64,000 nt of DNA. It comes from Brevibacterium sp. CCUG 69071 (GTDB lineage Bacteria; Actinomycetota; Actinomycetes; Actinomycetales; Brevibacteriaceae). Position 1 is the stretch's first letter. Every line of letters begins with the position of its first letter. A program made the position numbers and the translations under genes. The stretch is from contig NZ_PGFV01000001.1 of the NCBI RefSeq assembly GCF_021023135.1, positions 62,001 to 126,000 on the forward strand, given 5' to 3'. This document shows positions 34,018 through 42,938 of the stretch, piece by piece. A model generated the notes under the pieces. The model saw only the letters and a list, made by a program, of their open reading frames with translations. It made no database searches and had not been told where the DNA came from.

Positions 34018-35399
34018 TGCTTGTCCCCAATCGGTGAGTTAGCAGGTGCCTCGAGGAGGATTTCGCCATTCTGGACGGGTGCCACTTTGGTGTTCTTGCC
34101 AAACAGGGCAAGCACGATTGCTCCGAGCACCCAGGTGGCCGCAATGAATACGAACACCGATGCGTACCCCGAAGATGTGTACAGCGAAGCGATGACCAAT
34201 GGGCCGACCGCGTTGGACAGACGGCCGATACCGTAGGCGATGCCGGTTCCCAGCGACCTGGTGCGGGTGTCGAACAGCTCGGGAGAGTAGGCGTAGGCCA
34301 AGGATGTGTAGCCTCGTTCGAACATATTCACCAAGAAGCCGAATACGACGATCATGATTGGGTTAAATGTGAGGCCGTAGAGCAGTCCCGAAAGACCGAT
34401 AGTCGTTCCGAAGATGACGAGCAGCCATTTGCGTTCGAACTTGTCGGTGACGAAGGCCGCCAGGAGCGAACCAAGCGGTGCTCCGATCGTGGCCAGCGCG
34501 ACGTAGAGAATCGAGTCCTCTACACTGATGCCCTGTTTCGACAGGAGCGTCGGCGCCCAGCTTGAGTAACCGAAGAATCCGACTGTCTGCGTCACCCACA
34601 GGACTACAAGCACGAGCAGGGGAACGAAATAGCGCCGCTGCAAGAGGGTGCGAAAGCCGGACTTCTTCTGTTCGCGAACCTCGGCGACTGGGGCCAGCGG
34701 TCGGGGGAGAGGTTCACCTGAGAAATCCGAGACCTTGGTTTCCATTTCTCTCAGGACGTCCTCGGCGCAGGCGAATCGTCGTTTGCTCTCAAGCCACAGC
34801 GGTGACTCTGGCAGGTACCGAAACATGAAGATGATTACGACGCCGAGCGTGCCCCACAGGAAGACAAGACGCCAAGACCAGTCGCTGATCGGCACGACCG
34901 CACTTGCTATGAGGTTGGTCGCGGGAGTGCCGCAGAGGCCGATCACCATGGCGTATGCCAAGTATTTTCCGCGGACCTTTGCGGGAAAGATCTCGTTGAC
35001 ATAGATGACGGCGACGACAGTCATTGCAGATAAGCCGGCACAGGTGAGGAATCGCAGGATTCCCATCGCATAGATATTCCAGGCGAACACTGTGCCGGCG
35101 GAGAAGATCGAAAACCACAGGGTTGTGTAAAGGAATGCTCCCTTCCGCCCGACTCGATCTGCCAGCCATCCGCCGCCGAGCGATCCGATGAACATACCAA
35201 TAAACGAGATTGATGTGATGTAGGCAATGTGATTGACGTCCAGCCCCCAGACCTGTGCGATCTTGGGAGCCGTCGTCGAGAAGGTATTGATGTCGGCAAA
35301 TTCAAAGAAGTAGGCCACCGCCACCACCACGATGATGACTTTGTGGAATCGGGTGATGGGCAGCCGGTTGATTCTATTGGCCGAGTTCGTCGTCTCCAT
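34014..35399 (-). CDS. MFS transporter in the pyrone-dicarboxylate cluster
   Basis: The 461-residue protein has 12 predicted membrane helices and the MFS motif GWLADRVGRKGAF between helices 2 and 3, plus PESPLWLESKRR after helix 6 as in sugar/aromatic-acid symporters. It lies between the lactonase gene (27 nt gap) and the tautomerase gene (ATGA overlap), so it most likely imports the pathway substrate. 2-Pyrone-4,6-dicarboxylate or a related aromatic acid is inferred. Codons here are clearly poorer in G+C than in flanking genes. Confidence 0.85.
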   Translation of the reverse strand: METTNSANRINRLPITRFHKVIIVVVAVAYFFEFADINTFSTTAPKIAQVWGLDVNHIAYITSISFIGMFIGSLGGGWLADRVGRKGAFLYTTLWFSIFSAGTVFAWNIYAMGILRFLTCAGLSAMTVVAVIYVNEIFPAKVRGKYLAYAMVIGLCGTPATNLIASAVVPISDWSWRLVFLWGTLGVVIIFMFRYLPESPLWLESKRRFACAEDVLREMETKVSDFSGEPLPRPLAPVAEVREQKKSGFRTLLQRRYFVPLLVLVVLWVTQTVGFFGYSSWAPTLLSKQGISVEDSILYVALATIGAPLGSLLAAFVTDKFERKWLLVIFGTTIGLSGLLYGLTFNPIMIVVFGFLVNMFERGYTSLAYAYSPELFDTRTRSLGTGIAYGIGRLSNAVGPLVIASLYTSSGYASVFVFIAATWVLGAIVLALFGKNTKVAPVQNGEILLEAPANSPIGDKQ

Positions 35400-35426
35400 G
35401 GTTCAGTACTCTCAATTCAGAAGAGG

Positions 35427-36332
35427 TCAGGCCCAATAGAGGGCGTTTGGGTTGTCGACCAGGAGTCGGCGCAGCTGTGCATCCGATTCCGTGATCTCAT
35501 TGAGGTAGTTCAGCAGGACAGCGTCGTCGGGCATGTGGGTCTCGAGATTCGGGTGTGGCCAGTCGGTGCCCCACAGCACGTGGTCGGGAAATTCGGAGAT
35601 GACCCTACGCGCGAATGGGACTACGTCTTCGTAGATACGTGTGTTGCCTGCTACAGCAAATGGCCCTGATTGGGAGAGTCGCTCCGGACAACTGACTTTG
35701 ACCCACGCCGATGTGCGGTCGACAAATGAGATGAAGCGAGAGAACTCGGCGTCAGCTGCCGATACGGAGACATCTGGCCGGCCCATGTGGTCGATGACGA
35801 GAGGCACTGGCAGGCCGGCGAGAAAGCCTTCGAGCTCCGGCAGGTCGGCGGCTTCGAAGTAGATGACGATATGCCAACCGAACGCTTTGATCTTCTCTGC
35901 GATGAGCGAGAGCTCGTCGTACGGAGAATGGTCCACGAGTCTCTTGACGAAGTTGAAACGTACACCGCGAACACCCTGTTCGTGCATCCCTGAGAGTTCC
36001 TCTTCCGTGATGTCCGAAGAGACTGATACTACGCCACGGGTTGAGGCGGGATCGCTGGCGAGAACGTCGATCAGGGCTGCATTGTCGGTGCCGTGGCAAG
36101 TGGCTTGGACAACCACTCGCCGGGCGATTCCGAGATCCTGGTGGAGCCGGAACAGGTCTGCCTTTGAGGCATCGCAGGGTGTGTATTTTCGTGTCGGGGC
36201 GAAAGGAAATACCTCACCCGGTCCGAAGACATGGCAGTGCGCGTCGATGCTTCCCTTGGGAAGCACGGTCTTCGGCTGAGTTCGGTTGCGTTCCCAGTCC
36301 AACCAACCTGGAGTTGGTGCAAAGGACATCAT
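35427..36332 (-). CDS. ligI: 2-pyrone-4,6-dicarboxylate lactonase (amidohydrolase family, LigI-like)
   Basis: Opens 2-pyrone-4,6-dicarboxylate to 4-oxalomesaconate. The 301-residue product has the LigI features KGSIDAHCHVFGPGEVFPF (HxH at H32/H34), RKYTPCDAS, VVVQATCHGTDN and a late metal aspartate in LWGTDWPHPN. It is about the length of Sphingobium LigI. Start 36332 (MMSFAP) is preferred; longer in-frame starts lie in the promoter and operator. It is the first gene of a five-gene operon. Confidence 0.85.
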   Translation of the reverse strand: MMSFAPTPGWLDWERNRTQPKTVLPKGSIDAHCHVFGPGEVFPFAPTRKYTPCDASKADLFRLHQDLGIARRVVVQATCHGTDNAALIDVLASDPASTRGVVSVSSDITEEELSGMHEQGVRGVRFNFVKRLVDHSPYDELSLIAEKIKAFGWHIVIYFEAADLPELEGFLAGLPVPLVIDHMGRPDVSVSAADAEFSRFISFVDRTSAWVKVSCPERLSQSGPFAVAGNTRIYEDVVPFARRVISEFPDHVLWGTDWPHPNLETHMPDDAVLLNYLNEITESDAQLRRLLVDNPNALYWA

Positions 36333-36372
36333 TGTCGTCTTTCTGACGTAGCTATCGTCGCTGATGTAAGAG

Positions 36373-36401
36373 ACTCTACATGTTAACAATATTGTTGACA
36401 A
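36373..36401 (-). promoter_or_regulatory. Promoter of the pyrone-dicarboxylate operon with palindromic operator
   Basis: On the minus strand TTGTCA (36396-36401) and TAGAGT (36373-36378) are exactly 17 bp apart. The perfect palindrome AACAATATTGTT (36385-36396) lies in the spacer, next to TGTTAACA (36381-36388) and ATTGTTGACAAT (36391-36402), both of the TTGT/ACAA kind bound by GntR/FCD regulators. The divergent GntR gene is the obvious binding partner. Confidence 0.6.
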
Positions 36402-36482
36402 TCACGACCTGAATCATCTTTCGCCTTCACCACCAGATAGTCTGTGGAAGTTGAGTGCACGTAGATTGTGGGAAGGGTAAGA

Positions 36483-37178
36483 ATGGGCGTCTCACCCGAG
36501 GCATCGTCGGCAGAACCGAACGCACAGTCGAAAGCCGCGCCCCGAACGACGGCTGCTGAACTGGGTCGTCGACTTCGTGATGCCGTTGTGAGCGGACAGC
36601 TTGTGCCCAATCAGCGGCTGGTCGAAGCGGATCTGGCTGCGGAGTACGGTGCTTCGCGGGGCAACGTGAGAATCGCCCTGACCGAGCTGAGTTCGGAGGG
36701 GCTGATTGAGCGAGTGCAGAATCGAGGTGCGCGTGTGCGTGCCATCTCACCGGATGAAGCAGTTGAGATCACTGAGGTCAGAGGGGCACTCGAATCATTG
36801 TGTGCGCGAAAAGCCGCCGAACGGGTATCCCGATCGGAAATCGAATTGTTGCGTGATATCGGCAGGCGGATGACGCAGGCCGTAGAGCGCGGCGACCGGG
36901 ACGCCTATTCTGCTGGAAACACGGAACTGCACGCGCTCATCATCAAGGTCAGTGGCCAGCAGGTTGCTGCCGAGACGATCAACCGGCTGAGAAGCCAGGC
37001 CGTCCGCTACCAGTACAGGCTCGCGCAGAGACCGGATCGGCCTGCCCAGTCGTTGCCCCAGCACCTGGCAATAATCGATGGAATCTGCAGTCAAGACGCG
37101 GAGGCGGCTGCCAGCGCGATGCAGGACCATCTCAGAAGCGTTGCGGCAGAGATAAGTGCAACGGAAGCTTCCGTCTAG
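36483..37178 (+). CDS. GntR-family regulator (FadR/FCD subfamily)
   Basis: The 231-residue product has a winged HTH (about 25-85: AELGRRLRDAVVSGQLVPNQ, then RLVEADLAAEYGASRGNVRIAL) and a C-terminal helical FCD-type effector domain with metal-ligand-like residues. ATG 36483 is chosen over GTG 36468 because GGAAGGG (36471-36477) sits 5 nt upstream. It is divergent from ligI across a palindrome-rich control region, so it probably represses the pyrone-dicarboxylate operon and itself. A palindrome (ACGGAAGCTTCCGT, 37161-37174) covers its last codons. Confidence 0.88.
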   Translation: MGVSPEASSAEPNAQSKAAPRTTAAELGRRLRDAVVSGQLVPNQRLVEADLAAEYGASRGNVRIALTELSSEGLIERVQNRGARVRAISPDEAVEITEVRGALESLCARKAAERVSRSEIELLRDIGRRMTQAVERGDRDAYSAGNTELHALIIKVSGQQVAAETINRLRSQAVRYQYRLAQRPDRPAQSLPQHLAIIDGICSQDAEAAASAMQDHLRSVAAEISATEASV

Positions 37179-37187
37179 GACTTCCCG

Positions 37188-37206
37188 CATCAGTGTGTCG
37201 CTGATG
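37188..37206 (+). terminator. Weak hairpin after the GntR gene
   Basis: CATCAG (37188-37193) and CTGATG (37201-37206) form a 6 bp stem with a 7-nt loop just past the stop codon. There is no U-tract. Confidence 0.3.
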
Positions 37207-37300
37207 GCACGCATGCGTAATTGCCGGCGGATTGACGTCGCCGAGCATCGAGGCGGCTACCCGTGCCTGTTTCCGCAACTCTCTTCTTGAGGAACTCAGG

Positions 37301-39001
37301 TCACTCCGAGGCGCTAGCCTGCTCTCTCGCCGCCTCGGCCGCGGCGACGGCATCCGCGCGGATCGTGCGGCGCAGGATCTTGCCGGAGCTCGTCTTCGGC
37401 AGCTCCTCGATGAAGGTCACCTGGTGGGGTGCTTTGAAGGCGGCGAGACGTTCGCGGCAGTAGGCGATGATCGACTCGGCGCTCGCCTCGGCGCCGGGAC
37501 GGACGGTGACGAATGCGGCGACGTCTTCGCCCCTGTAGTCGTCGGGGAGGCCGATGACGGCGGCTTCCTGGATGGCCGGGTGGGTGTAGAGGACATCCTC
37601 GACTTCACGAGGCCAGACCTTGAATCCAGAGGCATTGATCATGTCCTTCATCCGATCGACGATGTAGAGCCACCCGTCCTCGTCCATGAAGCCGACATCG
37701 CCGGTGAGCAGCTCTCCATTCGGGATCTCGGAGGCCGTCGCTTCGGGGTCATTGAGATAGGCAGGGACGACGGCCGGCCCTGAGATCGCGACCTCGCCGA
37801 CCTGATCGGGGCCGAGGGGATGTCGGGAGTCGTCGAGGATTCGGATCATCGTGTCCGCCTGCGGCAGTCCGCAGGCGAGATTTCCGCTGGCCGGATCGAC
37901 CGGAGCTCGCAGACCGGCCGGGACACTCGCGGCCTGGGCACAGGTCTCGGTCAGACCGTAGCCCTGCCCGAGGTAGAGACCTGTCTTCTCCTCGAACCTG
38001 ATGGCGAGGCCTTCGGGCAGGGGAGCGCCACCGGACTTGACCCGCTTGAACGACGCGAAATGCTCTTTCGTGAAGTCCGGATGTGCCAACATCGCGGTGA
38101 AGACGGTGGCGGGACCGACCATGAAGGTCGGCTGCTCGCGAAGGCACAGTTCAAGCATCGCACCGGCATCGAAGCGGTAGTTGAGGATGAGCCGAGCACC
38201 TCCGGCGACCGCTGAGAGGAACTGGCTGACGAATCCGGTGATGTGGAAGAGCGGAGCCAGCGTCGCATAGCGTTCCTCGCCCGGAGCGAAATGCGAAGTG
38301 CGCACTGCCTGCCGAGAATTGCTCGAGAGGTTCGCATGAGTCGGCGTGGCTCCCTTCGGCTTACCCGAGGTGCCGGAGGTGAACATGACAAGAGCGGTGT
38401 CCTCGGGGGAAGGGGAGTGCGGGGTGAACTCGGCACCGAGGCGCTCCTCGACGACGGTGCGGAAGTCGAAGCGCTCGGGAACCTCGGGCAGTCCGGCGAA
38501 CTTTCCGAAGATGCGTTCGGGCCCATCCATCTGGAAATCGAGATCATTGCTGAGGACGACCAGGGGCAGAGCATCGGCATAGGGCTTGACGCGGTCGAGA
38601 TAGGCGGCTTTCGAGACGACGAGGCCCCGGACCTCCGCGGCCTCGAAGATGTGCTCGAGTTCCCCGCGATACATCGGATTGAGAGGCAGGACGCTCCCGC
38701 CGGCTTTCCAGATTCCGTAGGTGGCGATCATGAAGGCGGGAGTGTTCTGCTCGTAGATGCCGATTCGGTCGCCGACCCCGAGGCCCTGCTCGGTGAGGAA
38801 CAGAGCGAAGGCCGAGGTGTAACGGTCGAACTCGTCCCAGGTCAGTGAGAAGCCGTAGTAGCTCAGGGCGATCTCGTCTCGATGGCGTTCGACCGTGTCG
38901 GCCAGATCGGCCAAGGTGGTCGAAGGTTCCAATTTGTACGGGCGGACGGCTTCGTCCCCCATCGTCGCCAGCCACGGCCGAGACTCGAACCAATCGCTCA
39001 T
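37301..39001 (-). CDS. AMP-forming acyl-CoA ligase, copy 1
   Basis: The 566-residue ANL-superfamily enzyme activates a carboxylic acid as acyl-AMP and then acyl-CoA. It shows the AMP-binding loop MFTSGTSGKPKGA, GYGLTETCAQ, the TGDVGFMDEDG aspartate motif and the C-terminal PKTSSGKILRR catalytic-lysine motif. It closely resembles the next gene throughout (same opening, SGFKVWPREVEDVLYTHPAI, same C-terminus), so the pair arose by tandem duplication. The start MSDWFESRPWL at 39001 aligns with MSTWADTRPWL of copy 2. Last gene of the Lva-like operon; substrate inferred to be a 4-oxo or 4-hydroxy acid. Confidence 0.88.
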   Translation of the reverse strand: MSDWFESRPWLATMGDEAVRPYKLEPSTTLADLADTVERHRDEIALSYYGFSLTWDEFDRYTSAFALFLTEQGLGVGDRIGIYEQNTPAFMIATYGIWKAGGSVLPLNPMYRGELEHIFEAAEVRGLVVSKAAYLDRVKPYADALPLVVLSNDLDFQMDGPERIFGKFAGLPEVPERFDFRTVVEERLGAEFTPHSPSPEDTALVMFTSGTSGKPKGATPTHANLSSNSRQAVRTSHFAPGEERYATLAPLFHITGFVSQFLSAVAGGARLILNYRFDAGAMLELCLREQPTFMVGPATVFTAMLAHPDFTKEHFASFKRVKSGGAPLPEGLAIRFEEKTGLYLGQGYGLTETCAQAASVPAGLRAPVDPASGNLACGLPQADTMIRILDDSRHPLGPDQVGEVAISGPAVVPAYLNDPEATASEIPNGELLTGDVGFMDEDGWLYIVDRMKDMINASGFKVWPREVEDVLYTHPAIQEAAVIGLPDDYRGEDVAAFVTVRPGAEASAESIIAYCRERLAAFKAPHQVTFIEELPKTSSGKILRRTIRADAVAAAEAAREQASASE

Positions 39002-39131
39002 GTCCGAAACACCTTCTTCGCTCTGCATCGTGGATCTCATGGTCGGAGGTGCTGTCGACCCCACGAGTAAGAACGCTACTTCTTCGCTCCTTCAGAAGCA
39101 ATCGAACGATCGCTCAGACTGGGCGCCCGCC

Positions 39132-40868
39132 TCACTCCGAGGAGCTCGCCGCGGCCCTCGCTTCCTGTGCGGCGGCGACGGCGTCCGCCCGGATCGTGCG
39201 CCGCAGGATCTTGCCCGAACTCGTCTTCGGCAGCTCCTCGATGAAGGTCACCTGGCGCGGTGCCTTGTAGGAGGCCAGCTTCTCGCGGCAGAACTCGACG
39301 ATGTCGGCTTCGCTGACCGAATCGGCCTCGGGCCCCGACTGCAGCGTCACGAACGCAGCCACACTCTCGCCTCGGTACTCGTCGGGGATGCCGACGACGG
39401 CAGCTTCCTGGATCGCCGGATGAGTGTAGAGGACGTCTTCGATCTCGCGCGGCCAGACCTTGAAGCCGGAGGCGTTGATCATGTCCTTCTTCCGGTCGAC
39501 GATGAAGAGCCACCCGTCCTCGTTCATATAGCCGACATCGCCGGTGCGCAGCTCTCCACCGGGAAGCTGCTCGGCTGTGGCCTTCTCATTGTTGATGTAT
39601 GCGGAGACGACCTCGGGTCCGGAGATCGCGACCTCGCCGATCTCATTGGGCCCCAGCGCCTCACCGAAGTCATCGAGGATGCGGATCATCGTGTCCGGCT
39701 GCGGCAGTCCGCACGAGAGGTTCCCGCTGTCGGGGTCGACCGGTGCCCGCAGCCCGGGCGGAACGGTCGCGACCTGTGCGCAGGTCTCGGTGAGACCGTA
39801 TCCCTGTCCGATATAGACCCCGGTCCTGTCCATGAACTTCTTCACCAGTCCTTCGGGCAGGGGCGCACCTCCGGACATGATGCGCTTGAACGAGGAGAAG
39901 TGCTCCGCGGAGGCGGCCGGATGGGACAGCAGAGCCGTATACACAGTGGCAGGTCCGGCCATATAGGTCGGCCTCTCCCGGAGGAAGAGCTCGAGCAGCG
40001 AACCGGGGTCGAAGCGGTAGTTGGGGATGAGGCGGGCGCCGCCGGCGACACCGGCGACGAACTGGCAGATGAATCCGGTGATGTGGAAGATCGGCGCCAG
40101 GGTGAGGAAGCCGTCGCCGGGTTCGAACGTCGCCGTGCGCACGCAATAGCGCGAATTGCTCGACACCGAGGCATGAGCTCCCGACGCGCCCTTCGACTTG
40201 CCCGAGGTCCCCGAGGTGTAGACGACGATCGCTTCGTCCTCCGGTGCCGGAGCGACCGGAGTGAAGTCGGTGTCGAGAAGCTCCGCGACGACCGCCTCGA
40301 AATCGGGGAGGTTCGGAACCTCATCGGCCCCGGGATTCACCCCTGGAACGCCGGGCAGCTCGGCGAACATCGAGAAGATCTCGTCGGGGCCGTCGATCTG
40401 GCAGCTCCTGTCATCACTGAGCACGACGACCGGCACGGGTGCGGCATAGGGAGCCACCCGGCTCAGGAACGCCGCCTTGGAGACCATCAGCCCCTTCACC
40501 TCGGCGTCGGAGAAGATGTGTTCGAGCTCCCCGCGGTACATCGGATTGAGGGGCACGACCACTCCTCCGACCTTCCAGATCCCGTAGGTGGCGATCATGA
40601 AGGCGGGAGTGTTCTGGTCGTAGATGCCGACCCGATCTCCCGCGCCGATGCCGCGTTCGTCGAGGTAGGCGGCGAACGCCGTCGAACGGCGGTCGAATTC
40701 CGACCATGTCAGCGAGAACCCGTAATAGCTGATGGCCTCCTCACCGCCGTATGCGGCGACTGTGGCCGCCAGGTCCTCCAGCGGCGTGGAGGTCTCCAGG
40801 ACGTGCGGTTCCTGTGCGAGCTCGCCCCAGGTCTTCAGCCAGGGGCGGGTGTCGGCCCATGTGCTCAT
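39132..40868 (-). CDS. AMP-forming acyl-CoA ligase, copy 2
   Basis: Paralogue of the downstream ligase, 578 residues. It carries VYTSGTSGKSKGASG, GYGLTETCAQVA, TGDVGYMNEDGWLFIVDRKKDMINASGF and PKTSSGKILRR. A short insertion around GVNPGADEVPNLPD distinguishes it. ATG 40868 has AAGGAAG upstream. It follows the acyl-CoA dehydrogenase gene by 50 nt. In the levulinate pathway of Pseudomonas putida a ligase of this kind (LvaE) makes levulinyl-CoA; here the two copies may split acids by chain length or oxidation state, which is inference. Confidence 0.88.
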   Translation of the reverse strand: MSTWADTRPWLKTWGELAQEPHVLETSTPLEDLAATVAAYGGEEAISYYGFSLTWSEFDRRSTAFAAYLDERGIGAGDRVGIYDQNTPAFMIATYGIWKVGGVVVPLNPMYRGELEHIFSDAEVKGLMVSKAAFLSRVAPYAAPVPVVVLSDDRSCQIDGPDEIFSMFAELPGVPGVNPGADEVPNLPDFEAVVAELLDTDFTPVAPAPEDEAIVVYTSGTSGKSKGASGAHASVSSNSRYCVRTATFEPGDGFLTLAPIFHITGFICQFVAGVAGGARLIPNYRFDPGSLLELFLRERPTYMAGPATVYTALLSHPAASAEHFSSFKRIMSGGAPLPEGLVKKFMDRTGVYIGQGYGLTETCAQVATVPPGLRAPVDPDSGNLSCGLPQPDTMIRILDDFGEALGPNEIGEVAISGPEVVSAYINNEKATAEQLPGGELRTGDVGYMNEDGWLFIVDRKKDMINASGFKVWPREIEDVLYTHPAIQEAAVVGIPDEYRGESVAAFVTLQSGPEADSVSEADIVEFCREKLASYKAPRQVTFIEELPKTSSGKILRRTIRADAVAAAQEARAAASSSE

Positions 40869-40918
40869 CGGGTCACTTCCTTCATCATCGAACGGGTGCC
40901 GAACCGAGTGGTCGGCTG

Positions 40919-42121
40919 CTACCGGTGCTTCTTGATCTCATTGCGGGCGATGCTGCGTTTGTGCACCTCATCGGGTCCGTCCGCCAGACGCAGGGTGCGC
41001 ATGTGCGCCCACATGCTCGCCAGCGGGAAGTCCTGGGTGACTCCGGCGCCGCCGTGGACCTGGATCGCCCGGTCGATGATCTTCAGCGCCATGGCGGGAG
41101 CCACGACCTTGATCTCGGCGATCTCGTTCTTCGCGACCTTGTTGCCGTGCTTGTCCATCATGTCCGCCGCATGCAGGGTCAGGAGTCTGGCCTGGTCGAT
41201 CTCGATGCGGGCCTCGGCGATCCAGTCCTGGATGTTCGACCGGGAGGAGAGCTTCTCGCCGAAGGTGACTCGTGATTCGGCACGTCTGACCATGAGCTCG
41301 AGTGCTCGTTCGGCCGCGCCGATCGCGCGCATGCAGTGATGGATCCGGCCCGGTCCCAGGCGGGCCTGGCTGATCGCGAAGCCTTCGCCTTCGCCTTTGA
41401 GGATGTCCTTGGCCGGGACATGCACGTTCTCGAACGTGATCTCAGCGTGCCCCTCCCGGTCGTGGTAGCCGAACACCGGCAGGTTGCGCACAACGGTGAG
41501 ACCGGGGGCGTCGATCGGGACGACGAGCATCGACTGCTGGCGGTGCACCTCGGCGTCGGGGGAGGTCTTGCCCATGACGATGAGGACCCGACAGTTCGGA
41601 TGCATGCCGTTGGAGGCGAACCATTTGCGGCCGTTGAGGACGAATCCGTCGTCGGTGGCCTCCATGCTCATCTCGACGTTCGTCGCATCAGAGCTCGCCA
41701 CCGCCGGTTCGGTCATGGCGAACGCCGAGGCGATCGTGCCTTCGAGCAGCGGGCGCAGGTACTTCTCCTTGTGCTCGGCGGTGCCGAAGCGGGTGAAGAC
41801 CTCCATGTTCCCGGTGTCCGGGGCGTTGCAGTTGATCGCCTCCGGGGCGATCTCGATGCTGCGGCCGGTGATCTCGGCCAAGGGCGCGTATTCGAGGTTG
41901 CTCAGCCCCGGACCCCATTCGGGGTCGGGATGGAAGAGGTTCCACAGTCCCTGGCTTTTCGCCTCGGCCTTGAGGTCCTCAAGGATCTGCGGCTGCGTGT
42001 GCGGGCTGTCCGCTGCGGCCATCTGCTCGGCGTAGACCGGCTCGGCCGGGTGGACGAACTCGTCCATGAACGTGCTCAGACGCTCCTGGTACTCACGTCC
42101 GCGTTCAGTCGTCTCCAACAT
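40919..42121 (-). CDS. Acyl-CoA dehydrogenase family protein (ACAD10/ACAD11- or LvaC-like)
   Basis: Flavin-dependent enzyme of 400 residues with acyl-CoA dehydrogenase blocks: [15 protein letters not shown], the [10 protein letters not shown] strand, [16 protein letters not shown] and [21 protein letters not shown] near the flavin site. The [10 protein letters not shown] wording is characteristic of ACAD10/11-type proteins, which in eukaryotes are fused to a phosphotransferase domain that is a separate gene two positions upstream here. In that chemistry the ACAD eliminates phosphate from a 4-phosphoacyl-CoA. The start overlaps the SDR stop by 17 nt; GAGGAGAG is upstream. Confidence 0.85.
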   Translation of the reverse strand: MLETTERGREYQERLSTFMDEFVHPAEPVYAEQMAAADSPHTQPQILEDLKAEAKSQGLWNLFHPDPEWGPGLSNLEYAPLAEITGRSIEIAPEAINCNAPDTGNMEVFTRFGTAEHKEKYLRPLLEGTIASAFAMTEPAVASSDATNVEMSMEATDDGFVLNGRKWFASNGMHPNCRVLIVMGKTSPDAEVHRQQSMLVVPIDAPGLTVVRNLPVFGYHDREGHAEITFENVHVPAKDILKGEGEGFAISQARLGPGRIHHCMRAIGAAERALELMVRRAESRVTFGEKLSSRSNIQDWIAEARIEIDQARLLTLHAADMMDKHGNKVAKNEIAEIKVVAPAMALKIIDRAIQVHGGAGVTQDFPLASMWAHMRTLRLADGPDEVHKRSIARNEIKKHR

Positions 42122-42938
42122 GCGTGCTCTCCTCGTTCGCTCGGTTCTGGTCGTTGAGTCTGTCCTGATAGCGGCTCATGCCCGCAAGCCAACGGTCGTA
42201 GTCGCTGCCCTTCATCCGGTACATGTCGAGCACCTCGGCGTGGGGCAGGATGAGGAATTGGCCGGCCGCGACTGCGTCGAGGGCGATCGTCGCGACTTCG
42301 GCGGGGGTGAGCACCTGACCGGCTTCGGTGACGGCGCGTTGGGCCGGTCCCGAAGCTCCCGCGGCGCGCAGCAGATCCGTGTCCACTCCCATCGGGCAGA
42401 TGACGGAGGCCCGAATGCCGTCGCCTCGGTAGGTCAGGGCGAGCCATTCGGCGAAGCCGACCGAGGCGTGCTTGGTCACGCTGTAGGCGGCCGAGCCGAT
42501 CTGGGTGAGCAGACCCGCCGCCGAGGCGGTGGCGACGAAATATCCGCGCCCGGCCTTCTGCCAGCGGGGCACGAGAGCCTGGGCGGCACGGACATGCGCG
42601 CGCAGGTTGACATCGATGATCGTGTCCCAGTCGGCGTCCGAGGCACCCAGGTCGGCGGGTCCGATGATGCCTGCGTTGGCGAAGTACATATCCACCCCGC
42701 CGAGGCGGTCATCGGCGAGGGCGATGAGATCGGCGATCCCCTCCACCGAGGCAGCGTCCCCGACCCAGGCATGCGCTCGCGGGCCCAGCTCCTGTGCCCT
42801 CGCCTCCACCGTCGGGGCCAGGTCGGCGAGGACGACCGAAGCGCCGCGGGCGATGAGTTCGCCCGCGAGTGCCGCACCGATTCCTCCGGCGGCACCGGTG
42901 ACGACGGCGCGGCTGCCGCCGAACGGCGTCGCACTCAT
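42105..42938 (-). CDS. Short-chain dehydrogenase/reductase (possible LvaD-like 4-oxoacyl-CoA reductase)
   Basis: The 277-residue SDR has the cofactor motif [11 protein letters not shown], the NAG motif in YFANAG, and a Ser-Tyr-Lys catalytic set in [21 protein letters not shown]. By analogy with LvaD it would reduce a 4-oxoacyl-CoA to 4-hydroxyacyl-CoA; a generic 3-hydroxyacyl-CoA dehydrogenase is the alternative. ATG 42938 overlaps the upstream stop by 4 nt. Longer in-frame starts would run into the phosphotransferase gene and are rejected. Confidence 0.88.
   Translation of the reverse strand: MSATPFGGSRAVVTGAAGGIGAALAGELIARGASVVLADLAPTVEARAQELGPRAHAWVGDAASVEGIADLIALADDRLGGVDMYFANAGIIGPADLGASDADWDTIIDVNLRAHVRAAQALVPRWQKAGRGYFVATASAAGLLTQIGSAAYSVTKHASVGFAEWLALTYRGDGIRASVICPMGVDTDLLRAAGASGPAQRAVTEAGQVLTPAEVATIALDAVAAGQFLILPHAEVLDMYRMKGSDYDRWLAGMSRYQDRLNDQNRANEESTHVGDD

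Noticed and set aside
38895-41339. 814-codon open frame on the plus strand
   Set aside because: It is antisense to the two acyl-CoA ligases and the acyl-CoA dehydrogenase, all of which have complete motif sets. No family feature is visible in the product.
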